Source: an uncultured Eubacteriales bacterium (lineage in GTDB: Bacteria > Bacillota > Clostridia > Oscillospirales > Acutalibacteraceae). Taken from it: a stretch of 38,022 bases of DNA. A program made the translations under genes and the position numbers. A model generated the notes under the pieces. That model had not been told where the DNA came from and did no database searches. It saw nothing but the letters and a program-made list of their open reading frames with translations. The stretch spans positions 1-38,022 of the forward strand of contig CAKTEU010000020.1 of the NCBI GenBank assembly GCA_934552855.1, written 5' to 3'. Every line of letters begins with the position of its first letter. The first letter of the stretch is position 1. Shown piece after piece: positions 30,801 to 37,918 of the stretch.

Positions 30801-31757
30801 TTTGATACTTGCCGAAGCCGGAAGAACTTTAACGTCGATTTTCTTTTCTCTGCCGACTATTGCAAGGGGAAGAATTTCTCCGTCGGAGACAGTCTGAGGT
30901 TCAAGCGAAGAAACCGAAACAAGCTTTCCGACAGTTATTGCGCAGCTTGATTTAACTTTTATATCGCCTGATTTTACTTCAACCGAAACGGTTGTTGTTC
31001 CTTCACGGTTTGCGGTAACAAGACCGTTCTTGTCAACCGTTGCAATTGCGGGAAATTCGGATGTCCATTCAACGGAATCGATTTTTTCCGTGATTGCGGC
31101 GTTTTTGTCTGCGCCGAACGTTTCATAAGTAAGCGTAATCGTTTTTCCGGGATACATTGTTTCATATGATTTTGAAAGCGAAACGCCGGCAAGATGGTTC
31201 TTAATTGTGAGGCTGCATGAACTTGAATATCCGTTTGAAATTGCGTTGATCATGATTTTTGAAGCGGAATACTTTTTCACCTCAACAACGCCGGTTGAAG
31301 AAACGGTTGCAACGCTTTCGTCGCTCGATGTCCATTTGATCTCGTCGGCGGCATTTGGCGGAGTAAGCAAGGCTTCAAGCGTAAGGCTTTCACCAACATT
31401 GACTGAAGCGGACGTTGTTTTGAGGTTAATGTCACGAGTATGATATTTTACGCTTTTCAAAGCCGAGCTCAAAAAGCTTTCCGCAATTGAGATTTCGTTT
31501 TCGGAGCTATCGCTGCTTTGAAGAATCTTGCTTGCGGAGTCGTATGCAAGCTTGAGATTATCAAGTTCATCGCCGCTTATAAAAACTTGGCTCCATTCAG
31601 ACTGACTCGGAATGCTGTTATAAAGTCTTTGAAGCGATGTATAATCCGCCGCAGACGCAGTAATCGGCGCAAAAAGCCCACCTTCAAACGGAACGGCCGA
31701 AACCGCCGAAAAAAGCATTATAAGGCAAAGGGAAAACGAAAGTATTCTTTTTTTCAT
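24891..31757 (-). CDS. Giant exported protein with about 26 Big_2-type Ig-like domains
   Basis: 2288 residues; GGAG sits 7 nt before the ATG. Signal peptide about 1-37 (ends ITASAA). Residues about 38-108 form a helical FIVAR-like segment (YTSLQRLYNSIPSQSEW, LDNLKLAYDSASKIL). From about 110 to the last residue I count 26 consecutive repeats of 80-95 residues with the bacterial Ig-like group 2 pattern: a first strand such as TGVKLDRVTARIAVDQ, then LPSNATNKAVTWSSSN, VATVSSNGVVTGV, GTAVITATTADGG and a closing CTVTV. Repeats 1-5 are the most divergent. The chain stops right after the last repeat, with no LPXTG, SLH, dockerin or Cys module, so anchoring is unexplained. Likely a long surface stalk or adhesin. 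Monocistronic. Confidence 0.93.
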   Translation of the reverse strand: MKKRILSFSLCLIMLFSAVSAVPFEGGLFAPITASAADYTSLQRLYNSIPSQSEWSQVFISGDELDNLKLAYDSASKILQSSDSSENEISIAESFLSSALKSVKYHTRDINLKTTSASVNVGESLTLEALLTPPNAADEIKWTSSDESVATVSSTGVVEVKKYSASKIMINAISNGYSSSCSLTIKNHLAGVSLSKSYETMYPGKTITLTYETFGADKNAAITEKIDSVEWTSEFPAIATVDKNGLVTANREGTTTVSVEVKSGDIKVKSSCAITVGKLVSVSSLEPQTVSDGEILPLAIVGREKKIDVKVLPASASIKELVWTSSNPSVVSVSSNGIVDSISSATVKFLKVGTATITYKTTDGSDISGSFKVEVKPMISSISVSPEKVVIIPGSKSEKISVSVTPKDAGNQVIDWSSSDTSVCEVSTSGVINAKKKGECKITAKTTDGSNISKEIYVRVENSALSVAVEPTTLNIKVGQTSALKATVTTSTSQYNDVSWLSGDVKVATVDQNGVVKGVYPGKTSIKATALDGSGRSSVCTVTVTAGVTGVELPQTAVVSVNKTAKLTAKVTPDYATNKAVTWKSSNTNIVDVSSDGTLTGKTVGTAIVTCVTADGGYSASCEVKVVIPVTSVAISPKTKTVEAGTSFRITESVGPSNATIKTVTWISSNESVATVSSNGVVTAVAGGKCRITCKTDNGALTDYCDVTVTQKVSGISVEPKTVSIYKTQTTTLTASVIPSTATNKAVTWSTNNKDVAVVSSSGVVTGVANGTAVITATTADGGYKSQCTVIVGNKIGVTGIKLNAKEIVLGKNEIFTLDATISPSNASNKNVTWISSAPGIAKVSASGVVTGVSNGSAVITATTADGGYTAKCKVDVSQNVTGVKLDRVTARIAVDQALPLVATVVPADAGNKGLKWESSNPKVATVNSAGIVSGLTAGTTTITVTTVEGGRTAYCSVTVYVPVTGIKINSKKVTVAKGGKTVVTATVLPDNAEDREYTWSSKDESIASVNAAGQITGKKIGDTIITATSHEGGKKAYCLVEVVQLATSVSLNFASITMDAGVSKTLTATVKPSNASDKSITWTSSDAKIAKVSSRGVVTGVSAGSAVIKATAADGSGVYTSCRVTITQKITKVTFAQKSFNARVGEKTKLKYTTLPANATNKTLHWSLNDTSIATVSSNGVVTGLKTGKVKITVTTPDGKFKTSCSVNVIMPVKGVKMNKTSMTLGIGKTAALSAVVRPKTATNKEVIWKSSDYDVADVSATGKVTAKSLGSAVITATTKDGSFKCSCRVYVVRSVKSIKLDAKSKTVEPGESFKLNYKIKPANPTNPNIKWSTSNKKVAVVTNGGVVKAVGKGTAKITITTVDGGFSAVCTVNVVKKVTGIKISRRNVTLTPGSSYTLKATVLPKNASNKNVIWRSGNSKVASVDKNGVVTAKRAGKTVITAVTEEGSFKAKCSVSVVIKAESVTLDKESFTVKSGYRVRIGYTVLPANATDKTLTWSTSNKKVATVNENGVVTGVAGGKVKITAETENGKTATCTVTVIPVPTSVKLSSKTLSLYEGTAKKLKATVLPANAKNRSVKWSSSDKKVATVDKNGNIKAVSSGTAVITVRTVEGGKVAKCTVNVLKHVSSVRFDASEVKLNLGQSATLKATVLPENASNKAVKWSTSNSAVVSVDESGVIKAVSGGSAVITATTVDGAKGAKITVNVNVPVSGVTLLPKEITLSDGTQRTLTANVLPQSAGNKKLTWSTSAGDIVSVDTNGVITAKKVGKATITVKTVDGGYTASASVTVYKGVKRVELSVVNAVLALGESIKVNASIIPVDAENKEIYWSSSNPRAATVDSNGTIKAVAVGKTDILVKNKDNTVVGKVTVEVLVPASLITLSGTRDTAWVGEKFTVKAQVSPSGATYKDVTFKSSDAKVASVDKNGVVTPLSVGECTVTVTSHCGRATKAFKFTVKQKATSIKLSKTALALQKGESETVTASVLPSNATNKAVTWESSNTSVATVSNGVVKAASIGTAVITVKSGDGVSAKCTVTVSKHAESVKFEKDAYTLENGKTLTLKATVLPSDTSFKTLTYTSSDKAVATVSTAGVVTAKGAGTATIFAKTADGVTGICRVTVTQSITKLTLSAASKTLSEGEKATLSASYEPKNATTKEVVWSSSNEKVAKVDQNGVVTALSVGEAKITVRSKTNSAVSAVCTVKVTRKVTGVNIKESSLSLTVGAKSVKLTLEILPAGASNKNVTWKSSDTSVVTVDANGNVTAKGKGTAVISVKTAEGSFMDTCSVTVK

Positions 31758-31918
31758 GATTGAACTCCTTTTCTCCGCAATAAAATCGATATTACAAATT
31801 TCGTGTCAATGAATAATTAATATATGCTAAAACACACCTAAAAACGGTATATTACACAATTATAGATAATAGCATTATACTTTAATAAGCCTTTATTGTC
31901 AACCTAAATCAAACATTG

Positions 31919-31947
31919 TTGAATTTTTTTACAATTTATAGTACAAT
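31919..31947 (+). promoter_or_regulatory. Promoter of the exonuclease III gene
   Basis: TTGAAT (31919-31924), a 17-bp spacer and TACAAT (31942-31947), 45 bp before the start codon. Confidence 0.6.
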
Positions 31948-31992
31948 ATCACAGTAGCTTAACAATCAGCAAAACCGAAAGGAACATATATA

Positions 31993-32751
31993 ATGAAAAA
32001 ATTTGTCTCATGGAATGTAAACGGAATCAGAGCGTGCGTTCAAAAGGGATTCCTTGACTCTTTCAATGCGCTTGACGCTGACATTTTCTGCCTTCAGGAA
32101 ACCAAGCTTCAGGAAGGCCAGATTGACCTTCCGCTTGAAAACTATCATCAGTACTGGAACTACGCCGAAAGAAAAGGCTATTCCGGAACAGCGATTTTTT
32201 CAAAAGAAGAACCCGTTTCTGTTTTTTACGGAATGGATATTGCCGAACACGACACCGAAGGAAGACTCATTACCCTTGAGTTTGAAACATACTATTTCAT
32301 CACCTGTTATACACCCAATGCCCAAGACGGACTTAAAAGACTTGATTACAGAATGAAATGGGAGGACGATTTCAGAGAGTATCTTCTTTCACTTGACAAA
32401 ACAAAGCCTGTTGTTTTTTGCGGCGACCTCAACGTTGCCCACAATGAAATTGACCTCAAAAACCCGAAAACGAACAGAGGCAACCCCGGCTTTTCCGATG
32501 AAGAAAGAGGAAAGTTTTCTCTTCTTCTTGAAAGTGGCTTCACCGATTCGTTCCGTTTTCTTTATCCGGATAAAGAAAACGCCTACTCCTGGTGGAGTTA
32601 CCGTTTTAAGTCCCGTGAAAAAAATGTCGGTTGGCGCATTGACTATTTTGTTGTTTCAAACCGCATTGCAAATAAAATCAAAGAAGCCAAAATTCACACG
32701 GAAGTTTTCGGCTCGGATCACTGTCCCGTTGAGTTGGATATTGAAATTTAA
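31993..32751 (+). CDS. exoA: Exodeoxyribonuclease III / AP endonuclease
   Basis: 252 residues, the ExoA/XthA length. It has the EEP-superfamily motifs in order: SWNVNGIRA (5-13), LQETKLQ with catalytic Glu36, GYSGTAIFS, GDLNVAH with Asp145 and Asn147, GWRIDYF with Asp217, and SDHCPV with Asp242/His243. It cleaves the backbone 5' to abasic sites in base-excision repair and can remove 3'-blocking groups. Cytoplasmic. AAAGGA lies 8 nt before the ATG. No clear terminator is visible before the 5S promoter, so readthrough into the 5S gene is possible. Confidence 0.96.
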   Translation: MKKFVSWNVNGIRACVQKGFLDSFNALDADIFCLQETKLQEGQIDLPLENYHQYWNYAERKGYSGTAIFSKEEPVSVFYGMDIAEHDTEGRLITLEFETYYFITCYTPNAQDGLKRLDYRMKWEDDFREYLLSLDKTKPVVFCGDLNVAHNEIDLKNPKTNRGNPGFSDEERGKFSLLLESGFTDSFRFLYPDKENAYSWWSYRFKSREKNVGWRIDYFVVSNRIANKIKEAKIHTEVFGSDHCPVELDIEI

Positions 32752-32782
32752 AAAACTTTTTCAAAAAACTTTCAAAAAGCCC

Positions 32783-32811
32783 TTGACAAATGCATTGCGT
32801 TCGTCTATAAT
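32783..32811 (+). promoter_or_regulatory. Promoter of the 5S rRNA gene
   Basis: Both boxes are consensus (TTGACA 32783-32788, TATAAT 32806-32811) with a 17-bp spacer, about 40 bp before the mature 5S. Confidence 0.85.
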
Positions 32812-32849
32812 AGCAATCACTGAAACGCAAGTGCGAACAACACTGCGAA

Positions 32850-32965
32850 GTCGGTGTCTTTAGCGATGAGGGTCCACCCGTTCCCATCCCGAACACGGCA
32901 GTTAAGCTCATCAGTGCTGAAAATACTTGGTTGGAAGCGACCCGGGAAGATAAGGCGATGCCGAC
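32850..32965 (+). rRNA. rrf: 5S ribosomal RNA (orphan gene)
   Basis: The ends pair (GTCGGTGTC / GATGCCGAC), and the conserved interior is present: CCACCCGTTCCCATCCCGAA, then CACGGCAGTTAAGCTC. About 116 nt. No 16S, 23S or tRNA genes flank it. It has its own promoter and terminator. Mature ends are judged by the terminal helix and may be off by a base or two. Confidence 0.93.
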
Positions 32966-32977
32966 ATTATTGAAACG

Positions 32978-33007
32978 AACCGCAGTAAACTGCGGTTTTT
33001 GTTTTTT
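32978..33007 (+). terminator. Terminator of the 5S rRNA gene
   Basis: AACCGCAG / CTGCGGTT (32978-32985, 32990-32997) with a TAAA loop, followed by TTTGTTTTTT. Confidence 0.85.
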
Positions 33008-33069
33008 ATTCACCTGTTTTTGTTTAACTCTGCGGCAAAAAGGCCAAAAATGCAGTGAGGTGATTTTTG

Positions 33070-33264
33070 ATGGATAACAAAGGCGGAAGAGTTGTTTTTA
33101 TGCCGGACATTGAATATAAGTCCTGGGTCAACAAAAATAAAGATTTGCTTTCCGAAATCCTCAAAACCGGTCAGGTTTCAACCGCTTGGCTCAAAAAAGG
33201 AGAAAACAAAAAGTTCCTTGTTCGCTATTTTCATGAATGCGGCTACACAATCAATATCGACTGA
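33070..33264 (+). CDS. Small hypothetical protein (64 residues)
   Basis: Starts at the ATG at 33070 with GAGGTG 7 nt upstream. Soluble, with DNKGGRVVFMPDIEYKSWV, then LSEILKTGQVSTAWLKKG and RYFHECGYTINID. The KTGQVSTAWLKKG part looks like a short helix-turn region, but I cannot assign a family. It is followed after 15 bp by another small gene in the same direction. No promoter of its own is clear, so expression may come from 5S readthrough. Confidence 0.55.
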   Translation: MDNKGGRVVFMPDIEYKSWVNKNKDLLSEILKTGQVSTAWLKKGENKKFLVRYFHECGYTINID

Positions 33265-33279
33265 CGAAAGGAAAACGAC

Positions 33280-33480
33280 ATGAAAAAATCTTCGGTTAAC
33301 AAAACGTTTTTGAAAAAAATCAAAAAGTGCCGCCTTGCCGTTAACATTGCGGCAATCGCTCTCGTCGTTGCTTTCACGGTCTACAACATGATTCCGAAAG
33401 ATGAGAAAATCAATGAGGTTGAAGCGCAAAAGCTTGCCGACTCGCTTTCAAAAAGAATTATTAACAACGAAACAATGTAA
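33280..33480 (+). CDS. Small membrane protein (66 residues)
   Basis: AAAGGA lies about 8 nt before the ATG. A basic start (KKSSVNKTFLKKIKKCR) precedes a single membrane helix (about 20-39, LAVNIAAIALVVAFTVYN), then a charged tail with EVEAQKLADSLSKRI. N-in topology is expected. Second of a two-gene unit. No family recognised. Confidence 0.6.
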   Translation: MKKSSVNKTFLKKIKKCRLAVNIAAIALVVAFTVYNMIPKDEKINEVEAQKLADSLSKRIINNETM

Positions 33481-33484
33481 AAAA

Positions 33485-33530
33485 CAGCCGCTGTCCCCTG
33501 CTTTTGCAGGCAGGACAGCGGTTACTTTTA
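33485..33530. terminator. Bidirectional terminator between the small-gene pair and purB
   Basis: CCGCTGTCC / GGACAGCGG (33488-33496, 33513-33521) with an inner CCTGC-TTTT-GCAGG stem. TTTTATTTTT follows on plus, and GCTGTTTTTTA follows on minus. Confidence 0.8.
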
Positions 33531-33533
33531 TTT

Positions 33534-34967
33534 TTATACCGAAAGTTCGGCTTTGATTTCTTCGCCCTCATAGCGTGAAAGGATTGGTGCGATAACATCT
33601 TTGAGAAATTCTTCAACCTGACTGACACTTCTGCCAATATACTTCTTCGGGTCAAGCTCTGCGAGAATCTCCTCTTTTGAAAGCGGAAAGCTTTCGTCGT
33701 TTGCAATGCGTTCGATAAGGTCGTTCTTTTTGCCCTCAAGCTTGACCTTGGCAGCTGCAGCATGAGAATGAACACGAAGCTTTTCGTGAAGCTCCTGACG
33801 GTTTCCGCCCCGTTTGACCGATTCCATCATAATGTTTTCCGTCGCCATGAACGGAAGCTTTTCCATAACACGCTTTTCAATAACTTTTTCGTATACTTCA
33901 ATTCCGTCGGTAACATTGATATAAATTTCAAGGATTGCGTCAACGGCAAGGAACGCTTCCGCAACCGAAATGCGCTTGTTTGCGCTGTCGTCAAGGGTAC
34001 GTTCAAACCACTGAACCTCGCTTGTGAGTGCCGGATTGAGTGCGTCAACCGTAACATATCTTGCAAGCGAGCAAATGCGTTCGCTTCTCATCGGGTTGCG
34101 CTTATACGGCATTGCGGAAGAACCTATCTGGTTTTTTCCGAACGGTTCTTCAAGTTCTTCAAACGACTGCAAAATTCTCAAATCGTTTGCAAATTTATAT
34201 GCGCTTTGAGCAAATCCGGAGAGTGCGGAAAGGAAAAAGTAATCAACTTTTCTTGAATAGGTCTGACCCGAAACGGGAACGCAGGAGGAAAAGCCCATAT
34301 CTTCTGCAATCAATTCTTCAAGCTTTTTTATTTTCTCTTCGTCGCCGCAAAAAAGCTCCATAAAGCTTGCCTGAGTTCCGGTCGTACCCTTTGAGCCGAG
34401 GAGCGAAAGACGTGAAAGCCTGAATTCAAGGTTTTCAATATCCTGCGAAAGCTCATACATCCAAAGAGTTGCCCTTTTTCCGACCGTTGTAAGCTGGGCC
34501 GGCTGAAGGTGAGTATATGCAAGGCAAGGCATTGCTTTATATTTTTCCGCAAACGCCGAAAGATTTTTAAGCACCTGAGCCGCTTTTTTGAGAACGATTT
34601 TTGACGCTTCACGAAGAATGATAACGTCGGTGTTATCGCCGACATAGCAGCTTGTTGCGCCGAGGTGAATGATAGGTTCGGCCTTTGGGCACTGCTTTCC
34701 GTAAGCGTAAACGTGACTCATAACGTCATGGCGAACTTCTTTTTCCCTTGCTTCCGCAACGTCATAATTGATGTCGTCCTTAAAGCGTTCAAGCTCTTCA
34801 ATCTGTTCGTCGGTGATATTAAGTCCGAGTTCCTTTTCTGCCTTTGCAAGAGCGATCCAAAGTCTGCGCCATGTTCTGAACTTAAAATTTTGAGAAAAAA
34901 TGTGCTGCATCTCATCGCTTGCATAACGGGTTGAAAGCGGAGAAATATACTTATCTCTTTCTGTCAT
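33534..34967 (-). CDS. purB: Adenylosuccinate lyase
   Basis: 477 residues. The fumarase/aspartase-superfamily signature GSSAMPYKRNP is at 282-292, the flexible loop that carries the catalytic serine. Other active-site pieces are VRHDVMSH (79-85), HLGATSCYVGDNTD (101-114) and AYTHLQPAQ (150-158). It splits adenylosuccinate to AMP and SAICAR to AICAR in purine synthesis, as a cytoplasmic homotetramer. GGAG lies 10 nt upstream. It stands alone here, not in a pur cluster, with its own promoter (35004-35032) and the shared terminator at 33485. Confidence 0.97.
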   Translation of the reverse strand: MTERDKYISPLSTRYASDEMQHIFSQNFKFRTWRRLWIALAKAEKELGLNITDEQIEELERFKDDINYDVAEAREKEVRHDVMSHVYAYGKQCPKAEPIIHLGATSCYVGDNTDVIILREASKIVLKKAAQVLKNLSAFAEKYKAMPCLAYTHLQPAQLTTVGKRATLWMYELSQDIENLEFRLSRLSLLGSKGTTGTQASFMELFCGDEEKIKKLEELIAEDMGFSSCVPVSGQTYSRKVDYFFLSALSGFAQSAYKFANDLRILQSFEELEEPFGKNQIGSSAMPYKRNPMRSERICSLARYVTVDALNPALTSEVQWFERTLDDSANKRISVAEAFLAVDAILEIYINVTDGIEVYEKVIEKRVMEKLPFMATENIMMESVKRGGNRQELHEKLRVHSHAAAAKVKLEGKKNDLIERIANDESFPLSKEEILAELDPKKYIGRSVSQVEEFLKDVIAPILSRYEGEEIKAELSV

Positions 34968-35003
34968 TGCGGCAACTCTCCTTTGTTTTTTGAATTGCTT
35001 TTA

Positions 35004-35032
35004 ATTATAGTATATATCGCTTGAAAAGTCAA
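35004..35032 (-). promoter_or_regulatory. Promoter of purB
   Basis: TTGACT (35032-35027), a 17-bp spacer and TATAAT (35009-35004) on the minus strand, about 35 bp before the start codon. I see no PurBox or purine riboswitch. Confidence 0.75.
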
Positions 35033-35042
35033 ATTGCAAAAC

Positions 35043-35083
35043 AAAAAGCGGGAGACTGCCTTCAAAACCGGCAAATCTCCCGT
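35043..35083 (-). terminator. Terminator of the metallo-beta-lactamase-fold gene pair
   Basis: On the minus strand CGGGAGA pairs with TCTCCCG (35082-35076 with 35055-35049), with an inner TGCC/GGCA stem, followed by CTTTTTG. Confidence 0.75.
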
Positions 35084-35087
35084 TTAT

Positions 35088-36455
35088 TCATTTTATTCTG
35101 TTCATTGACGAACCGTCATAAGGGCCGCATTGTGTGCGGTCAACGGTGAGTGTAAGCTCATCGCAGAGTTCAATTCCGTAAAGCGAATCATCGGCAAAAA
35201 GAAGCTGCTCATCGGCATAAAAGTTTTTTGCTGTCATGTAACCGGGAAAGCTTGCTTTGGCTCTTCCCTGCGAAATCGGACAAAGTACCCATGCGGATTT
35301 TGAGTTTTCAAATATTATCGGGTTGGCATTGAAAAAATGATGCGCCGCCTGAAGAACATCGGCTTGAAAAACCTCGTTTCCATATATGTTTGCAATTTTT
35401 TCTTCGCCGAGAATGTTAAGGTCGCCGAGAACAAGAAAGCTTTTTCCGTTTGCCGAAAGGCGGCAAACCATTGAACTGTCGTTTGCGTTTTCAATCGGCG
35501 TTGTTCCGTCCAAAGCCGAAACCGCATCTTCATGGGTATACAAAACGTCAATTTTCATGTTTGCAATGTTAAAGCTCATTCCGGTGTGCGGCGCAAGATA
35601 TTTCACGCCCGGATAAAGAAGAGCAAGCCTTTCACGGAACATATCGACTCTCGGCGCATGAGCAATAATAGCATGGGACGGATAATTGAACATTACACGT
35701 TCAAGGTCAATGTCGGCATAGTGAAAGCCGAGAAGTTTATAGAAGAATGTAACATGGTCGCTGTGGCCGTGAGTACCGTACCAAAGGGCAATTCTGACTT
35801 TTTCGCCTTCTTCTGTGCCGGTAATCTTACGCATAAATTTCATGCATTCTTCAATGTTTTGGTTTGATGACTGCTTGATTGAACCGCCGTCAATCACAAC
35901 AAGGCTGTTATCCGCAAGGCGAATGATATAAAGCATTCCGTTGGTTGAATAGAGTTCCTTGTCCGTTTTTTGAACCGGGTCAACATAAGGATAATCAAAC
36001 TGATAAACGGTTGCACTCGTCCCTTCGGAATATGTATAGCCGAAATCTTCAAAGTTTTTCGTCACGTTATCTTCAATAAAACGAGCCTCGCCAAGCTTTT
36101 CGCAGTAATAAAGATAATAAAGCTTTCCGTTTTTTCGGTATGCGCTGCAGGTCACTGCGCCGGTATCATTTGAATAAACTTCTGAAAACTCCTTTTTATC
36201 AAGCATTGCACGATAAATTTCAAAATCCTTGCGCTCAAGCGAAGACACAAGCTGCATTTTTCCGCTTTTTTCCGGAACAACTTCAATATCGCTCAAAAGA
36301 CCCGAACCGGTATCATATACCGTATCGCAAATCACACCGCTTTGAAAATAAGGAACGTCTTTAAAATGCCATGTTTTTCCGGTTTCGGTCGTTGAGCCGA
36401 AAAAGGACAGGAACGCCTGAATAAAAACATAGAACGCCGCAATAAATCTTATCAT
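35088..36455 (-). CDS. Exported metallo-beta-lactamase-fold hydrolase, paralogue 2
   Basis: 455 residues. N-terminal signal or anchor helix (1-21). Residues about 25-165 form a unique domain (VICDTVYDTGSGLLSD, FEDFGYTYSEG, VYQFDYPYVDP). The MBL fold follows: LADNSLVVIDGGS with Asp189, the metal motif THGHSDH (His229, His231, Asp233, His234), LVLGDLN, then AAHH as later ligands. The order resembles the ComEC/Rec2-type extracellular MBL branch. The substrate is unknown (phosphodiester, nucleic acid or lactone). It follows its paralogue with a 24-bp gap; the ribosome site is weak, suggesting coupled expression. Confidence 0.8.
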   Translation of the reverse strand: MIRFIAAFYVFIQAFLSFFGSTTETGKTWHFKDVPYFQSGVICDTVYDTGSGLLSDIEVVPEKSGKMQLVSSLERKDFEIYRAMLDKKEFSEVYSNDTGAVTCSAYRKNGKLYYLYYCEKLGEARFIEDNVTKNFEDFGYTYSEGTSATVYQFDYPYVDPVQKTDKELYSTNGMLYIIRLADNSLVVIDGGSIKQSSNQNIEECMKFMRKITGTEEGEKVRIALWYGTHGHSDHVTFFYKLLGFHYADIDLERVMFNYPSHAIIAHAPRVDMFRERLALLYPGVKYLAPHTGMSFNIANMKIDVLYTHEDAVSALDGTTPIENANDSSMVCRLSANGKSFLVLGDLNILGEEKIANIYGNEVFQADVLQAAHHFFNANPIIFENSKSAWVLCPISQGRAKASFPGYMTAKNFYADEQLLFADDSLYGIELCDELTLTVDRTQCGPYDGSSMNRIK

Positions 36456-36479
36456 TTTTTCGCCTTTCAGTAAACTTTT

Positions 36480-37850
36480 TTATCTGACGGTATTCATTGA
36501 AGAGCCGTCAAAGGGAACACAATCGGTATGGTCAACGGAAACTGAAAGTCCGCTTTCGCTCATTTCAATTCCGTAAAGCGCATCATCTGCATAAAGCATT
36601 TTGCTGCGGCTATAAAAAAGCCTTGCGCTGCTGAGACCGAGCATTCCGAGTTTTGCACGGTTATATGACATTGAGCAAAGAACATAATCTGCTTTTGAAT
36701 TTGCATAGATAATCGGGTCGGAATTGTAAAGATGGTGCGGTGCCTGAAGAATATCGGTTTTAAAAACCTTTTTTCCGTGCATACTCACAATTTTTCTTTC
36801 GCCGAGAACGTTGAGGTCGCCGAGAACAAGAAAACGTTTTCCGGCGGCAGTCAGCCTGCAAACGGTTGAGCCGTCATTTGCATTTTTGACAGGCGTTTTT
36901 CCGCTGACTGCAGAAACCGCATCCTCATGGGTATAAAGAACTTCAAGCTTAAGGTTTGCAATGTTAAAGCTCATTCCCGTGTGCGGTGCAAGATATTTGA
37001 CATCGGGATAAAATTTTTGAAGTCTGTTTCTGTACATATTGATGCGTTCATCGTGTTCAATGAGCGCAAAACACGGATAGTTGAACATTACACGTTCAAG
37101 ATCAATGTCCTTATGATAAAAACCGAGAAGCTTATAAAAAAATGTAACATGGTCGCTGTGGCCGTGAGTACCGTACCAAAGTGCAATACGAATTTGTTCG
37201 CCGTCTTTTGTTCCGGTGATTTTATGCATAAATTTCATGCATTCTTCAATGTTTTTGTCCGAAGACTGTCTGATTGAGCCGCCGTCAATAACAACAAGGC
37301 TGTTATCCGCAAGGCGAATGATATACATCATTCCGTTTGTGGAATAGGTTTCTTCTTCTTTTTTATTGTAGGAATTGCAGTAAGGATAATCAAACTGATA
37401 AACCGTCACCTCAGAGCCTTCGGAACAAGTGTAACCGAAATCTTCAAAATTCTTTGTGCAGCTGTCCTCAATCACGCGGACTTCTTCAAGCTCCTTGCTG
37501 AAATAAGTATAAAAAAGCTTTCCGCCTTTTCTGAATGCGTTGCAGAAAACGCCTTCAAGTTCGTTTGAATAAACCTTTGAAAAGCCTGCTTCGCAAAGCT
37601 CTTCGCAATAGCCTTCATATTCTTCAAGGCTTGTGCCGTTTACAAGCTGCATTTTTCCGTCGGTATCCGAAACACCATCCTTGTCGCTCAAAAGGCCTGA
37701 ACCGGTGTTATAAACCGTTTTGCAAACAACACCGTCTTCATAAGGCAAAATGTTTTCAAGTTTCCACTTATTCGTGTTCACTCCGGTTGAACCGAAGTAA
37801 ATCATAATCGCCTGAACGATTGTCATAAGCATTGCAATAATTTTTGTCAT
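36480..37850 (-). CDS. Exported metallo-beta-lactamase-fold hydrolase, paralogue 1
   Basis: 456 residues, collinear with the downstream paralogue through the whole chain. The metal motif THGHSDH falls at the same positions, as do VIDGGS, LVLGDLN and a later HH (here APHH). The N-terminal helix (1-20) has the same FGST end. AAGGAG lies 7 nt before the ATG. It heads a two-gene operon with the promoter at 37890. The long near-identical block LADNSLVVIDGGSI ... GTHGHSDHVTFFYKLLGF against divergent flanks shows the catalytic core is under strong constraint and both copies are probably active. Confidence 0.8.
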   Translation of the reverse strand: MTKIIAMLMTIVQAIMIYFGSTGVNTNKWKLENILPYEDGVVCKTVYNTGSGLLSDKDGVSDTDGKMQLVNGTSLEEYEGYCEELCEAGFSKVYSNELEGVFCNAFRKGGKLFYTYFSKELEEVRVIEDSCTKNFEDFGYTCSEGSEVTVYQFDYPYCNSYNKKEEETYSTNGMMYIIRLADNSLVVIDGGSIRQSSDKNIEECMKFMHKITGTKDGEQIRIALWYGTHGHSDHVTFFYKLLGFYHKDIDLERVMFNYPCFALIEHDERINMYRNRLQKFYPDVKYLAPHTGMSFNIANLKLEVLYTHEDAVSAVSGKTPVKNANDGSTVCRLTAAGKRFLVLGDLNVLGERKIVSMHGKKVFKTDILQAPHHLYNSDPIIYANSKADYVLCSMSYNRAKLGMLGLSSARLFYSRSKMLYADDALYGIEMSESGLSVSVDHTDCVPFDGSSMNTVR

Positions 37851-37889
37851 TACTTTTCTCCTTTTCTTTTCCCAAAATATTCTGCTGTT

Positions 37890-37918
37890 ATATTAGCACA
37901 TATTTTTGTCCGTTTCAA
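37890..37918 (-). promoter_or_regulatory. Promoter of the MBL-fold operon
   Basis: TTGAAA (37918-37913), a 17-bp spacer and TAATAT (37895-37890) on the minus strand, about 40 bp before the start codon. The 100 bases to the right end of the window hold no supported gene. Confidence 0.65.

Noticed and set aside
24919..31763. Many plus-strand open frames across the Ig-like gene
   Set aside because: They are antisense shadows caused by the repeat codons; none has a ribosome site or a sensible protein pattern.
31804..31809. TTGACA on minus as promoter of the Ig-like gene
   Set aside because: The -35 box is perfect, but the only -10 candidate at 17-18 bp (TTTTAT) is poor, so no promoter is called.
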